A DNA stretch of 64,000 bases. Source: Caenibius tardaugens NBRC 16725. Its GTDB lineage: Bacteria > Pseudomonadota > Alphaproteobacteria > Sphingomonadales > Sphingomonadaceae. The translations under genes were made by a program, and so were the position numbers. The notes beneath the pieces are model-generated. The model was not told the DNA's origin. It was given only the letters and a program-made list of their open reading frames with translations, and ran no database searches. Where the stretch lies: positions 2,960,001-3,024,000 of the forward strand of contig NZ_CP034179.1 of NCBI RefSeq assembly GCF_003860345.1, in the 5' to 3' direction. Positions 26,821-38,643 of the stretch are shown here, piece after piece. Numbering within the stretch: position 1 is the first letter of the stretch; each line of letters begins with the position of its first letter.

Positions 26821-28440
26821 ATGGCCAGTGCGATTTCCGCCAACAAGGCAGAACTGCTCGCGATTGCGAACTCCGTTGCCAGCGAGAAGATGATCGACAA
26901 GTCGATCGTTATCGAGGCGATGGAAGAGGCGATCCAGAAATCGGCGCGCAACCGCTATGGCGCGGAAAACGACATTCGCGCAAAGCTCGACCCGCAAACC
27001 GGTGATCTGCGTCTGTGGCGCGTTGTCGAAGTGGTTGAGGAAGTCGAGGACTACTTCAAGCAGGTCGATCTCAAGCAGGCTGAAAAGCTGCAGAAGGATG
27101 CCAAGATCGGCGACTTTATCGTCGATCCGCTGCCACCGGTCGATCTGGGTCGTATCGACGCGCAGTCGGCCAAGCAGGTGATCTTCCAGAAGGTCCGCGA
27201 CGCGGAGCGTGAGCGTCAGTACGAAGAGTTCAAGGATCGTTCGGGCGAAGTCGTCACGGGTGTGATCAAGTCGGTCGAGTTCGGCCATGTGATCGTCAAC
27301 CTCGGGCGCGCCGAAGGTGTGATCCGCCGCGATCAGCAGATTCCGCGTGAAGCCGCCCGCGTGGGCGAACGTGTGCGTGCGCTGATCATGAAGGTCGAAC
27401 GCAACAATCGCGGCCCGCAGATTTTCCTGTCGCGCGCGCATCCCGAATTCATGAAGAAGCTGTTCGCGCAGGAAGTGCCCGAAATCTACGATGGCATCAT
27501 CGAGATCAAGGCCGCCGCACGCGATCCGGGCAGCCGCGCCAAGATCGGCGTGATCAGCCACGACAGCTCGATCGATCCGGTCGGTGCCTGCGTCGGCATG
27601 AAGGGCAGCCGCGTTCAGGCCGTGGTGCAGGAACTGCAGGGCGAAAAGATCGACATCATCCCGTGGAGCGAGGATACGGCGACGTTCGTGGTGAACGCGC
27701 TGCAGCCGGCAACGGTCAGCCGCGTTGTCATCGACGAGGAAGAAAGCCGCATTGAAGTGGTGGTCCCCGATGATCAGCTTTCGCTGGCAATCGGCCGCCG
27801 CGGGCAGAACGTGCGTCTCGCATCGTCGCTCACCAATGCCGCGATCGATATCATGACCGAAGCGGAAGCGAGCGAGAAGCGGCAGAAGGAATTCGCCGAA
27901 CGTTCGAAGATGTTCGAGGAAGAACTCGATGTCGACGAAACGCTGTCGCAGCTGCTCGTGGCCGAAGGCTTCGCAGAGCTGGAAGAAGTGGCCTATGTCG
28001 GCATGGACGAACTGGCCGGCATCGAAGGCTTTGACGAGGAACTGGCCGAAGAACTGCAGAGCCGCGCGCAGGAAGCACTGGAGCGCCGTGAAGAGGCTGC
28101 CCGTGAAGAACGCCGTGGCCTGGGTGTTGAAGATGCCTTGGCGGACATGCCGCATCTCACCGAGGCCATGCTGGTGACGCTGGGCAAGGCCGGGATCAAG
28201 ACGCTGGACGATCTTGCCGATCTGGCGACCGACGAACTGATCGCCAAGAAGCGTGAAGCACCGCGTCGCCGCGATAATGCGCCGGTCCGCCGCGCTCGTA
28301 CGGATGACAAGGGTGGCGTGCTTGCCACTTATGGTCTGACGGAAGAGCAGGGCAACGAGATCATCATGGCCGCGCGCGCCCACTGGTTCGAAGACGAACC
28401 CGCTAACGAGGAGGCCGCCGATGCGGAATCCTCACAATGA
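26821..28440 (+). CDS. nusA: Transcription termination/antitermination factor NusA
   Basis: 539 aa. An N-terminal RNA-polymerase-binding domain (about 1-125), an S1 domain beginning GEVVTGVIKSVEFGHVIVNLG, then KH domains with GACVGMKGSRVQAV and LAIGRRGQNVRLAS. The C-terminal acidic helical repeats (about 350-500) are rich in Glu and resemble the usual alphaproteobacterial AR-type repeats. NusA modulates pausing, termination and rRNA antitermination. The last 20 bases overlap the ylxR start. Confidence 0.97.
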   Translation: MASAISANKAELLAIANSVASEKMIDKSIVIEAMEEAIQKSARNRYGAENDIRAKLDPQTGDLRLWRVVEVVEEVEDYFKQVDLKQAEKLQKDAKIGDFIVDPLPPVDLGRIDAQSAKQVIFQKVRDAERERQYEEFKDRSGEVVTGVIKSVEFGHVIVNLGRAEGVIRRDQQIPREAARVGERVRALIMKVERNNRGPQIFLSRAHPEFMKKLFAQEVPEIYDGIIEIKAAARDPGSRAKIGVISHDSSIDPVGACVGMKGSRVQAVVQELQGEKIDIIPWSEDTATFVVNALQPATVSRVVIDEEESRIEVVVPDDQLSLAIGRRGQNVRLASSLTNAAIDIMTEAEASEKRQKEFAERSKMFEEELDVDETLSQLLVAEGFAELEEVAYVGMDELAGIEGFDEELAEELQSRAQEALERREEAAREERRGLGVEDALADMPHLTEAMLVTLGKAGIKTLDDLADLATDELIAKKREAPRRRDNAPVRRARTDDKGGVLATYGLTEEQGNEIIMAARAHWFEDEPANEEAADAESSQ

Positions 28441-29152
28441 GCCGCTAGGCCCAGACATCGCTGACGGCCGCAAGGCTCGCGAAAGCGGGCCTGAACGCCG
28501 CTGTATCCTGACGGGGGACAACGCCGCTCGGGATGCTTTGGTGCGGCTGGCGATCTCGCCCGAAGGTCCGGACGGTGTCTGTATGGTGCTGCCTGATGCA
28601 CTGGCGCGTGCGCCAGGGCGCGGCGCATGGATCGGCGTTACCCGTGCGGAACTCGGAGCTGCACTGGCCAACGGCAAGCTCAAGGGGGCGCTGGCCCGCG
28701 CTTTCAAAGGTGCGCGTCTCGACATACCCGACAATTTGCCAGACTTGATCGCACAGGCGTTGACGCGCGCTTTTCTCGACCGGCTGGGTCTCGAAATGCG
28801 CGCCGGAAGGCTTATCTTGGGAACCGACCGCATTGCGGAACAGGCCCGGATGGGTGGTGTGGCATGGCTTGGCCATGCCGCCGATGCGGCTGACGATGGC
28901 TCGCGCAAACTGGATCAGGCCTGGCGCGTGGGTATGGAAGCCGAAGGGTCGGGAATGGGTGGTGTGCGCTTGCCACTGGACCGGGCGACGCTGTCTGTGG
29001 CATTGGGCCGCGACAATGTCGTCCACCTGGCGCTTGCCGACGAGTCTTCGGCCGAGAGAGTAGCCTTGCCGCTGCGGCGTTTGCTGCAATTCAACGGGGC
29101 CGCAGATGCGGCCACAGACGATAACGGCGAACGGACAAATGCCAGTGCGTGA
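28421..29152 (+). CDS. DUF448/YlxR-family protein (RnpM type) with C-terminal L7Ae-like region
   Basis: 243 aa. The N-terminal YlxR domain shows RRCILTGDNAARDALVRLAISPEG and GRGAWIGVTRAELGAAL. The C-terminal half, with GRLILGTDRIAEQAR, resembles the ribosomal L7Ae-like extension common in alphaproteobacteria. YlxR proteins bind RNA and in Bacillus modulate RNase P. ATG 28421 lies inside the nusA end, a 20-base overlap that implies coupled translation. The tail is acidic. Confidence 0.88.
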   Translation: MRNPHNEPLGPDIADGRKARESGPERRCILTGDNAARDALVRLAISPEGPDGVCMVLPDALARAPGRGAWIGVTRAELGAALANGKLKGALARAFKGARLDIPDNLPDLIAQALTRAFLDRLGLEMRAGRLILGTDRIAEQARMGGVAWLGHAADAADDGSRKLDQAWRVGMEAEGSGMGGVRLPLDRATLSVALGRDNVVHLALADESSAERVALPLRRLLQFNGAADAATDDNGERTNASA

Positions 29153-29198
29153 TGCGCGGTGGCGACTATTTGAGAATACGAAGGGTTAAACGAGCTTT

Positions 29199-31889
<2,691 letters not shown>

Positions 31890-31895
31890 TCTGAT

Positions 31896-31917
31896 CCCCC
31901 TCCTTTGCGGGAGGGGG
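31896..31917. other. GC-rich hairpin between infB and rbfA
   Basis: CCCCCTCC (31896-31903), a six-base loop TTTGCG, and GGAGGGGG (31910-31917) form a perfect 8-bp stem with no T tract. It lies 6 bases after the infB stop and just before the rbfA ribosome site (GGAG at 31919-31924), so it could attenuate or tune rbfA expression or block decay. Confidence 0.7.
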
Positions 31918-31930
31918 GCAGGAGTGACCA

Positions 31931-32329
31931 ATGGCACGACATCATTCCACACCGGAAACACGCTCTGTTCGCCTGCTCAAGGTGGGCGAACAGGTGCGCC
32001 ATATCCTCTCCGATCTGCTGACGCGGCAGGAAGTGCACGATGATGTGCTGTCGGCGCATGCGGTTTCCGTCACGGAAGTGCGTATGTCGCCCGATCTGCG
32101 TCAGGCGAAAGTCTATGTGAAGCCCTTGCTCGGCGCGGACGAGGCCGAGGTGCTGAAAGCGTTGCGGACCAACACCGCCTTTTTCCAGCGCGAGGTGGCG
32201 CAGCGTCTGAAGCTGAAATATGCGGCCAAGATTCAGTTCTGGCCCGACGAAAGCTTCGACGAAGCGGATCGTATCGAACGGCTGCTGTCCGACCCGCGCG
32301 TGGCGCGCGATATCGAGGGTCACGAATAG
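31931..32329 (+). CDS. rbfA: Ribosome-binding factor A
   Basis: 132 aa. [22 protein letters not shown] at the N-terminus and [20 protein letters not shown] are the RbfA signature with its KH-type fold. It helps mature the 16S 5' end on 30S subunits and assists cold adaptation. The last gene of the nusA-infB cluster, separated from infB by a strong hairpin. Confidence 0.96.
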   Translation: MARHHSTPETRSVRLLKVGEQVRHILSDLLTRQEVHDDVLSAHAVSVTEVRMSPDLRQAKVYVKPLLGADEAEVLKALRTNTAFFQREVAQRLKLKYAAKIQFWPDESFDEADRIERLLSDPRVARDIEGHE

Positions 32330-32402
32330 TTTTCGCCACAGTGCGGCAATTCGCGGCTGACTGCTTGGCGAATGGCGGGGGAGCGCTTATCTCCGCACCG
32401 CA

Positions 32403-33089
32403 ATGAACGAAACGCTCTTTACCGCGCTGGCCATGATCCCGGCGCTCATCCTCGCCATCGTGTTTCACGAAGTCGCACACGGCTTCGTTGCCAAGCTGTT
32501 GGGCGATCCGACTGCCAGCGAACAGCGGCGGTTGTCGCTGAACCCGATCCGGCACGTCGATCCTTTCGGCACAGTGATACTGCCCGGTTTGCTGGCCTTG
32601 TCCGGTGCGCCCGTGTTTGGATGGGCCAAGCCGGTCCCGGTGAACAAGTGGCGGCTGCGCAACCCGCGTTTCGGCATGATGGCTGTGGCCGCTGCCGGGC
32701 CGGGCACCAATCTCGTGCTCGCCGGGGTCGGCGCTGTGCTGTTGGGGCTGATCGCCCGCACTGTCACGGCAGAACCCACCGGATTGCTGGCGTTTGGGCT
32801 GACGAGTTTGAATTTCTTTATTCTCGTCAACGTGTTCCTTGCCCTGTTTAACCTTCTACCGCTTCCGCCGTTCGACGGGTCGCATATTGTCGAAGGGCTG
32901 CTGCCGCCCCGCGCGGCGGAATATTACGAAAAGTTGCGCCCGTTCGGTTTCCCGCTGCTGTTCATTCTGCTGCTGGTCATTCCCTGGCTGTTTCCGGGAT
33001 TGGGCATCGTGGAAAAGGTGGTCCTGCCCCCCGTGCAATGGCTGAGCATGCACTATCTGGCACTGGCGGGATGGGTTGCCGGTATGTGA
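32403..33089 (+). CDS. Site-2 protease family (M50) membrane metalloprotease
   Basis: 228 aa with about five to six hydrophobic segments. The zinc motif HEVAH is at residues 22-26 within the first helix, and NLLPLPPFDGSH supplies the third ligand (a variant of NPDG). This short form without a PDZ domain matches the rhomboid-sized M50 group. These enzymes cleave transmembrane substrates; the substrate here is unknown. It follows rbfA by 73 bases. Confidence 0.9.
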   Translation: MNETLFTALAMIPALILAIVFHEVAHGFVAKLLGDPTASEQRRLSLNPIRHVDPFGTVILPGLLALSGAPVFGWAKPVPVNKWRLRNPRFGMMAVAAAGPGTNLVLAGVGAVLLGLIARTVTAEPTGLLAFGLTSLNFFILVNVFLALFNLLPLPPFDGSHIVEGLLPPRAAEYYEKLRPFGFPLLFILLLVIPWLFPGLGIVEKVVLPPVQWLSMHYLALAGWVAGM

Positions 33090-33186
33090 AGCGGCGATTA
33101 CCGATATTTCATTCCGGTGCCGCTTGATTGTCTGAAGCAAGCTTCCCAGATTTGCTCGGGGATGGGGTAGTCAAAGGACTACGACT

Positions 33187-33600
33187 ATGAAACCTGTACG
33201 TTATCTGGCCCCCCTTGCCGCGTTCAGCATGATTGCCGTGCCTCAGGCCGTACTGGCGCAGGAACATGGCCATGCGTCCGTCGCCAATACGCAAGCGACG
33301 GACGACGCATCCATAGCTTTTGCCAATCAGGGCGGTGTGAAGGACTGGCGTGCCAAGGGCTCGAGCGAGATCTATTTCGAAGACACGCATGGCCAATGGT
33401 ATCTGGCCAGGTTGATGGGGTCCTCTCCGGACCTGTCATTCGCGGAAGGCATTCGCATCGACGCCAGCCCAAGTGGTTCGTTGGACAAGTGGAGCGCCGT
33501 CTATGTGAAGGGGCAGCGCTATACCTTCGAAAGCTTCGTGAAGGTCAATGGCCCGCCGAAGAAGAGCAAGAAGGCGAAGCACGTTGCGCCCAGATATTAG
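33187..33600 (+). CDS. Secreted DUF6491-like protein
   Basis: 137 aa. A signal peptide (about residues 1-25, VLAQ) is followed by a single small domain with GVKDWRAKGSSEIYFEDTHGQWYLARLMG and a central region DLSFAEGIRIDASPSGSLDKWSAVYVKGQRY. This pattern resembles DUF6491 of sphingomonads and related groups. A lysine-rich tail ends the protein. The function is unknown; location is periplasmic by signal peptide. Confidence 0.6.
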   Translation: MKPVRYLAPLAAFSMIAVPQAVLAQEHGHASVANTQATDDASIAFANQGGVKDWRAKGSSEIYFEDTHGQWYLARLMGSSPDLSFAEGIRIDASPSGSLDKWSAVYVKGQRYTFESFVKVNGPPKKSKKAKHVAPRY

Positions 33601-33656
33601 AAAGTGCCTGGTGTTGGAAAGATCGTCACTCGACTCAATTTTATCCGGGTTTTAAA

Positions 33657-33684
33657 TTGACATTTAAATCCGGGTGAATATAGG
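33657..33684 (+). promoter_or_regulatory. Sigma-70-type promoter of the DUF2239 gene with embedded repeats
   Basis: TTGACA at 33657-33662, a 16-base spacer, and TATAGG at 33679-33684. The octamer ATCCGGGT occurs upstream (33643-33650) and again inside the spacer (33668-33675), and TTTAAA-like tracts flank the -35. The paired octamers look like a regulator site. Confidence 0.55.
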
Positions 33685-33704
33685 CGGTCGCAAGGAGTGA
33701 CCGT

Positions 33705-34229
33705 ATGATGTTGACGGCTTTTCATAACGGGGCGTTGCTCGCCCGGGGTGGACCGGACGTTGTTGCCGCCAGCGCGCGCGCTTTGCCGCCGCTGGCGCGC
33801 AGTTCCGATCTGCTGGTTTTCGATGATGAAACGGGCAGGCAGGTCGATATCGATCTGCACGTCATGCCCGAACAACGGCACCGTGGGCGCCCGGCGCTGG
33901 GCGTGAAAGCGCGTGAGGTGACATTGCTGCCGCGCCATTGGGATTGGCTCAATGCACAGCGGGGCGGGGCCTCTGCCGCGCTGCGGCGGCTGGTCGACGA
34001 AGCACGGGCACGCGGGCGGACCGAGGCTGAATGCCGCGACAGCGCGTTCCGTTTTCTCAACGTGATTGCCGGCGATCTGCCGCAGTTCGAAAACGCGGTA
34101 CGGGAAATCTATGCCGGGAACCGCGCGGGATATGATCATCTTACCCATGATTGGCCCGCCGATATCCGCAATCACGGGCGTTCGCTCGCGTGGCCGGATC
34201 AAGGTCACACTTCCGGGGGCGATGCGTGA
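33705..34229 (+). CDS. DUF2239 family protein
   Basis: 174 aa from ATG 33705 (AAGGAG 7 bases upstream); a second ATG follows immediately. The segments VDIDLHVMPE, GRPALGVKAREVTLLPRHWDWLNAQRGGASAALRRLVDEA and RFLNVIAGDLPQFENAVREIYAG are characteristic of DUF2239, a cytoplasmic family of unknown function. The GxPxLGVxxREVTLLxRHWxWL pattern resembles a ribbon-helix-like region. The stop overlaps the truB start as TGATG. Confidence 0.9.
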   Translation: MMLTAFHNGALLARGGPDVVAASARALPPLARSSDLLVFDDETGRQVDIDLHVMPEQRHRGRPALGVKAREVTLLPRHWDWLNAQRGGASAALRRLVDEARARGRTEAECRDSAFRFLNVIAGDLPQFENAVREIYAGNRAGYDHLTHDWPADIRNHGRSLAWPDQGHTSGGDA

Positions 34230-35137
34230 TGCCGCACGGGTGGATCATATTGGATAAGCCTGTCGGTCTGGGTTCGACGCAGGCGGTCGCGGCGGTGAAA
34301 CGCAACTTGCGGCAGGCGGGTTATGGCAAGAAGGTCAAGGTCGGCCATGGCGGCACACTGGACCCGCTCGCCGAAGGGGTGCTGCCGATCGCGATCGGGG
34401 AAGCGACCAAACTGTGCGGGCGGATGCTCGATGCCTCGAAAATCTACGCGTTCACGATCCGGTTCGGCGTGGAAACGGATACGCTTGATGCCGAAGGGGC
34501 GGTGACGGCGCACAGCGATCATATTCCGTCCGTTGCGGATGTTGCGGGGGTATTGCCCCGTTTCACCGGGGCGATCGAACAGATGCCGCCAGCCTATTCG
34601 GCGCTCAAGGTCGATGGCCAGCGGGCCTACGATCTTGCCCGGGCGGGGGAGGAGGTCGTACTAAAAAGCCGGGCGGTGACGATCCGTACGCTCGATCTGG
34701 CGGAGAGCGAGGCCGATGCGGAATCGGTGACCCTGGTTGCCCATGTGTCCAAGGGCACCTACATTCGCAGCCTTGCACGCGATATTGCGATTGCCTTAGG
34801 GACCGTCGGCCATGTCACCATGTTGCGGCGTCTGAAGGCGGGGCCTTTCCGTCAGGAACAGGCGATTTCGCTGGACAAATTGAACGAAATCGGTACAGGC
34901 GCCCCCCTTGAAGACGTAATTCTGCCGTTGGAGGCAGGGCTGGACGACATCCCGGCCCTTTCCCTCGATCCGGAAGCGGCACGGGCGGTCCGACAGGGCC
35001 GGGTCATATTCGGATTGCCCCAGGGCGACGGGCTTTATTGGGCAAGATCGGGTGCTATCCCGGTTGCGCTGATGGAGCTTTCGGGCGGAGACGCCCGGGT
35101 TGTCAGGGGGTTTAACCTTTCCGATGTCGCGGAGTGA
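34229..35137 (+). CDS. truB: tRNA pseudouridine(55) synthase
   Basis: 302 aa. The start ATG 34229 shares its A with the upstream TGA; a longer frame from 34151 overlaps the DUF2239 gene and is rejected. The catalytic motif [13 protein letters not shown] contains Asp45. Also seen are [20 protein letters not shown] and [10 protein letters not shown]. TruB makes pseudouridine 55 in the T-loop of tRNAs. The gene is followed by rpsO after 5 bases. Confidence 0.97.
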   Translation: MPHGWIILDKPVGLGSTQAVAAVKRNLRQAGYGKKVKVGHGGTLDPLAEGVLPIAIGEATKLCGRMLDASKIYAFTIRFGVETDTLDAEGAVTAHSDHIPSVADVAGVLPRFTGAIEQMPPAYSALKVDGQRAYDLARAGEEVVLKSRAVTIRTLDLAESEADAESVTLVAHVSKGTYIRSLARDIAIALGTVGHVTMLRRLKAGPFRQEQAISLDKLNEIGTGAPLEDVILPLEAGLDDIPALSLDPEAARAVRQGRVIFGLPQGDGLYWARSGAIPVALMELSGGDARVVRGFNLSDVAE

Positions 35138-35142
35138 ATGAT

Positions 35143-35412
35143 ATGTCGGTAACCGCCGAAAAGAAGCAGGAAATCATCCAGGACAACGCGCGCCAGCCCG
35201 GCGACACCGGTTCGCCGGAAGTTCAGGTAGCGATCCTGACGCAGCGCATTCGCAACCTGACCGAACACTTCAAGGACAACCACAAGGATAACCATTCCCG
35301 TCGTGGTCTGTTGATGATGGTCAACAAGCGCCGCAGCCTTCTGGCCTATCTCAAGAAGAAGGATGTGGAGCGTTACAATGCTCTGATCCAGAAGCTTGGT
35401 CTTCGTAAGTAA
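35143..35412 (+). CDS. rpsO: 30S ribosomal protein S15
   Basis: 89 aa, standard length. [25 protein letters not shown] and [21 protein letters not shown] are S15 signatures. The start is ATG 35143, since an in-frame GTG at 35134 lies inside the truB end. S15 binds 16S helix 22. A strong terminator follows at 35421-35446, so pnp is read partly or wholly from its own promoter. Confidence 0.98.
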   Translation: MSVTAEKKQEIIQDNARQPGDTGSPEVQVAILTQRIRNLTEHFKDNHKDNHSRRGLLMMVNKRRSLLAYLKKKDVERYNALIQKLGLRK

Positions 35413-35420
35413 GAATTGCG

Positions 35421-35446
35421 GAGCGGCCCCTAGCGGGCCGCTCTTT
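35421..35446 (+). terminator. Rho-independent terminator after rpsO
   Basis: Perfect 9-bp stem GAGCGGCCC/GGGCCGCTC with loop CTAGC (35430-35434), followed by TTTG. Confidence 0.9.
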
Positions 35447-35457
35447 GTATGTAGGAC

Positions 35458-35536
35458 CATCGCAATGGCGATGGATTGTAATCAGGGCCTCTCTGCAATT
35501 CGGCAGATGGCCCTTGGGGTACGCATCTGAGACCCC
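35458..35536 (+). promoter_or_regulatory. Structured pnp 5' leader
   Basis: Several inverted repeats lie before pnp: CATCGC/GCGATG near 35458-35472, AGGGCC with CTGC pairing GCAG and GGCCCT (35484-35514), and GGGGT/ACCCC (35516-35536). In Escherichia coli the pnp leader folds into an RNase III target that PNPase degrades to limit its own synthesis. A similar control is plausible here. Confidence 0.55.
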
Positions 35537-35614
35537 GCACCGGACCGGGACGGAATACCCGGGCTAGCAAACCCCGTGTGGCAATAGGGCCTCGCGGGTT
35601 CGAGGAAAAACTGA

Positions 35615-37909
35615 ATGTTTGATGTGAAAACAGTATCGCTGGAATGGGGCGGAAAGACCCTCACTCTGGAAACCGGCCGTATTGCTCGCCAGGCTGATGG
35701 CGCAGTGCTGGCTACTTATGGCGAAACCGTGGTGCTCTGCGCCGTGACGGCCGCCAAGTCGGTGAAGGAAGGGCAGGACTTTTTCCCGCTCACCGTTCAC
35801 TATCAGGAAAAGTTCTCGTCCGCAGGGCGTATCCCCGGCGGCTTCTTCAAGCGCGAACGCGGCGCCACGGAAAAGGAAACGCTGACCAGCCGTCTGATCG
35901 ACCGCCCGGTCCGCCCGCTGTTCCCTGAAGGTTTCTACAACGAAATCAATGTTATCGCTCAGGTTATGAGCTATGACGGCGAAACCGAACCCGATATCGT
36001 TGCGCTGATCGCAGCATCGGCAGCCCTGACCATTTCCGGCGTTCCCTTCATGGGCCCGATCGGTGCGGCACGCGTCGGTTACAAGGATGGTGAATACCTT
36101 CTCAACCCGTCGATGGCGCAGGTCGCCGAAGGCCGCCTCGATCTCGTCGTCGCCGCCACGCATGACGCGGTGATGATGGTCGAATCCGAAGCCAAGGAAC
36201 TGACCGAAGAAGAAATGCTCGGCGCGGTTGTCTTTGCCCACGAAGAATCGCGCAAGGTTATTGGCGCGATCATCGAACTGGCTGAAAAGGCTGCGAAGGA
36301 TCCTTGGGATATCGACCTGTCGGACAACACCGCCGACCTTAAGGCCGATATCAAGAAGCTGATCGGCAAGGATATCGCCGCAGCGTACAAGCAGACCAAC
36401 AAGTCGGTGCGTTCGGATGCGCTCAACGCAGCGCGCGCCAAGGTGAAGGCGCAGTACGCCGACGCCGACGGCCAGACGCTGATGACTGCAATCAAGCTGA
36501 CCAAGAAGCTGGAATCGGAAATCGTCCGCACCGCCATCCTCAAGGATGGTCAGCGCATCGATGGCCGTTCCACCACACAGGTTCGCCCGATCGAAGCAAT
36601 GGTTGGTTTCCTGCCGCGCACGCACGGTTCGTCGCTGTTCACCCGCGGTGAAACGCAGGCGATCTGCACCACCACGCTCGGTACCAAGGATGCGGAGCAG
36701 ATGATCGACGGTCTCGATGGCCTGTCGTATTCGCGCTTCATGCTGCACTACAACTTCCCGCCGTACTCGGTTGGCGAAGTGGGCCGCTTTGGTGCACCCG
36801 GTCGTCGTGAAGTCGGCCATGGCAAGCTGGCATGGCGTGCGCTGAACCCGGTTCTGCCGAGCAAGGAAGACTTCCCCTACACGATCCGCGTGCTGTCCGA
36901 CATCACCGAATCGAACGGTTCGTCCTCGATGGCGACAGTCTGCGGTGGTTGTCTTTCGATGATGGACGCCGGTGTTCCGATTGAACGTCCGGTTTCCGGT
37001 ATCGCCATGGGTCTGATCCTGGAAGGCGATGAATTCACCGTGCTGTCCGACATTCTGGGTGATGAAGATCACCTTGGCGATATGGACTTCAAGGTGGCCG
37101 GTACGGAAGCGGGCATCACCAGCCTGCAGATGGACATCAAGGTTGCCGGTATCACCGAAGCGATCATGAAGCAGGCACTGGCACAGGCCAAGGAAGGCCG
37201 TGCGCACATCCTGGGCGAAATGACCAAGGCGCTGGGTTCGTCCCGCACCGAACTGTCGGCCCATGCCCCGCGTATCGAAACGATCCAGATCGACAAGTCG
37301 AAGATCCGGGACGTGATCGGTACGGGCGGCAAGGTGATCCGCGAAATCGTTGCGGAAACAGGTGCCAAGGTCGACATCGACGACGAAGGTGTGATCAAGA
37401 TCAGCTCTTCGGACGTGAACCAGATCGAAGCCGCGAAGAAGTGGATTCAGGGGATCGTCGAAGAAGCCGAAGTCGGCAAGATCTACAACGGCAAGGTCGT
37501 CAATATCGTCGATTTCGGTGCGTTCGTGAACTTCATGGGCGGCAAGGACGGTCTCGTCCACGTGTCGGAAATGCGCAACGAACGTGTTGAAAAGCCGACC
37601 GATGTCGTTTCCGAAGGCCAGGAAGTGAAAGTCAAGGTTCTCGAAATCGACAACCGTGGCAAGGTCCGCCTGTCGATGCGTGTGGTCGATCAGGAAACCG
37701 GCGAAGAACTGGAAGATACCCGTCCGCCCCGCGAACCGCGTGAACCGCGCGGGGACCGTGGTGATCGCGGTGATCGGCGTCCGCGCCGTGATGGCGACCG
37801 TGGTGGACGCGGCGGTGATCGCAATCGCGGCCCGCGTCGCGACCGTGACGAAGGCCGGGAAGGGGGCGACCCCAACCACATGCCTGCGTTCCTCAAGTCG
37901 GACGACTGA
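35615..37909 (+). CDS. pnp: Polyribonucleotide nucleotidyltransferase (PNPase)
   Basis: 764 aa. Two RNase PH domains flank a helical domain; the second contains [15 protein letters not shown] and [12 protein letters not shown] domain carries [11 protein letters not shown] and an S1 domain begins [20 protein letters not shown]. The tail is an Arg/Gly/Asp-rich low-complexity region of about 50 residues, which could bind RNase E or RNA. It phosphorolytically degrades RNA. The start ATG 35615 has GAGG upstream. Confidence 0.98.
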   Translation: MFDVKTVSLEWGGKTLTLETGRIARQADGAVLATYGETVVLCAVTAAKSVKEGQDFFPLTVHYQEKFSSAGRIPGGFFKRERGATEKETLTSRLIDRPVRPLFPEGFYNEINVIAQVMSYDGETEPDIVALIAASAALTISGVPFMGPIGAARVGYKDGEYLLNPSMAQVAEGRLDLVVAATHDAVMMVESEAKELTEEEMLGAVVFAHEESRKVIGAIIELAEKAAKDPWDIDLSDNTADLKADIKKLIGKDIAAAYKQTNKSVRSDALNAARAKVKAQYADADGQTLMTAIKLTKKLESEIVRTAILKDGQRIDGRSTTQVRPIEAMVGFLPRTHGSSLFTRGETQAICTTTLGTKDAEQMIDGLDGLSYSRFMLHYNFPPYSVGEVGRFGAPGRREVGHGKLAWRALNPVLPSKEDFPYTIRVLSDITESNGSSSMATVCGGCLSMMDAGVPIERPVSGIAMGLILEGDEFTVLSDILGDEDHLGDMDFKVAGTEAGITSLQMDIKVAGITEAIMKQALAQAKEGRAHILGEMTKALGSSRTELSAHAPRIETIQIDKSKIRDVIGTGGKVIREIVAETGAKVDIDDEGVIKISSSDVNQIEAAKKWIQGIVEEAEVGKIYNGKVVNIVDFGAFVNFMGGKDGLVHVSEMRNERVEKPTDVVSEGQEVKVKVLEIDNRGKVRLSMRVVDQETGEELEDTRPPREPREPRGDRGDRGDRRPRRDGDRGGRGGDRNRGPRRDRDEGREGGDPNHMPAFLKSDD

Positions 37910-37937
37910 GCCAAACCACAGTTCTGCAAAGAACACG

Positions 37938-37968
37938 AAAGCCGCCGGGGAAACCTGGCGGCTTTTTT
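37938..37968 (+). terminator. Rho-independent terminator after pnp
   Basis: AAAGCCGCC at 37938-37946 pairs with GGCGGCTTT after a small loop, then a run of T to 37968. It lies 28 bases after the pnp stop and blocks read-through into the convergent bta genes. Confidence 0.92.
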
Positions 37969-37971
37969 GTG

Positions 37972-38643
37972 TCAGCCTGATGCTTTGAGCACCACCATGC
38001 GGGCATAGTCGCGATAGAGCTGGCGCATCTGCAGATGCAGGCCCTGTTCGCTTGCGATATCCGCACAGACCGTAAACAGATCTTCACGCGGAGTGACATG
38101 GAACCGCGCGAGCCAGCGTTGCAGCAGGAACCGGAAGGCGCGGGGCAGGTGATCCTGCTGCCCGAAATCCACGATATGCAACGACCCTGTGGGCGAGAGG
38201 GCCTGAGCGGCCCTGCGGATAGTCCCGTGCCAATCGGGAATCATCGACAGGGTATAAGAACAGAATATCCGGTCAAACCGTTCCCGCCCGAACAGGCTCG
38301 CTCCATTGAATGCGGTGGCATCTGCGCGGGCGAGGGCGATGCGCCCGGCCAGCGGCGTACCGGCCAGCTTGCTGCGGGCGGTTTTCAGCATTTCTTCCGA
38401 AATATCGAGGCCATAGAGGCGCGCTTGGGGATAATGCCGCCCGGCCAGCACCAGATTGCGCGCGGTGCCGCAGCCGATTTCCAGAACCGATCCGCCGGAA
38501 GGCACGTCCAGTTCCCTGATCAGCCGGTCCCGCCCAAGCAGGTAATATTTGCGCGTCAGATCGTAGATATGCCGCTGAAACGCATAGGTATCATCCATGC
38601 GCGCAGCCTGTTCGCCCAATGCGCGATCAACCGCGCCGGACAT
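37972..38643 (-). CDS. btaB: Betaine lipid N-methyltransferase (class I SAM methyltransferase)
   Basis: 223 aa from ATG 38643, an alternative being 38661. The SAM motif I GGSVLEIGCGTARNL, the motif AARLYGLDISEEML and FDRIFCSYTLSMIPDW are visible. It overlaps the end of btaA, the standard btaA-btaB order of Rhodobacter and Sinorhizobium. BtaB trimethylates diacylglyceryl-homoserine to DGTS, a phosphorus-free membrane lipid. The assignment rests on the partner and position as much as on the sequence. Confidence 0.88.
   Translation of the reverse strand: MSGAVDRALGEQAARMDDTYAFQRHIYDLTRKYYLLGRDRLIRELDVPSGGSVLEIGCGTARNLVLAGRHYPQARLYGLDISEEMLKTARSKLAGTPLAGRIALARADATAFNGASLFGRERFDRIFCSYTLSMIPDWHGTIRRAAQALSPTGSLHIVDFGQQDHLPRAFRFLLQRWLARFHVTPREDLFTVCADIASEQGLHLQMRQLYRDYARMVVLKASG

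Noticed and set aside
35564-37936. 790-codon minus-strand frame opposite pnp
   Set aside because: PNPase on the plus strand is complete with all domains; the antisense frame is a shadow.
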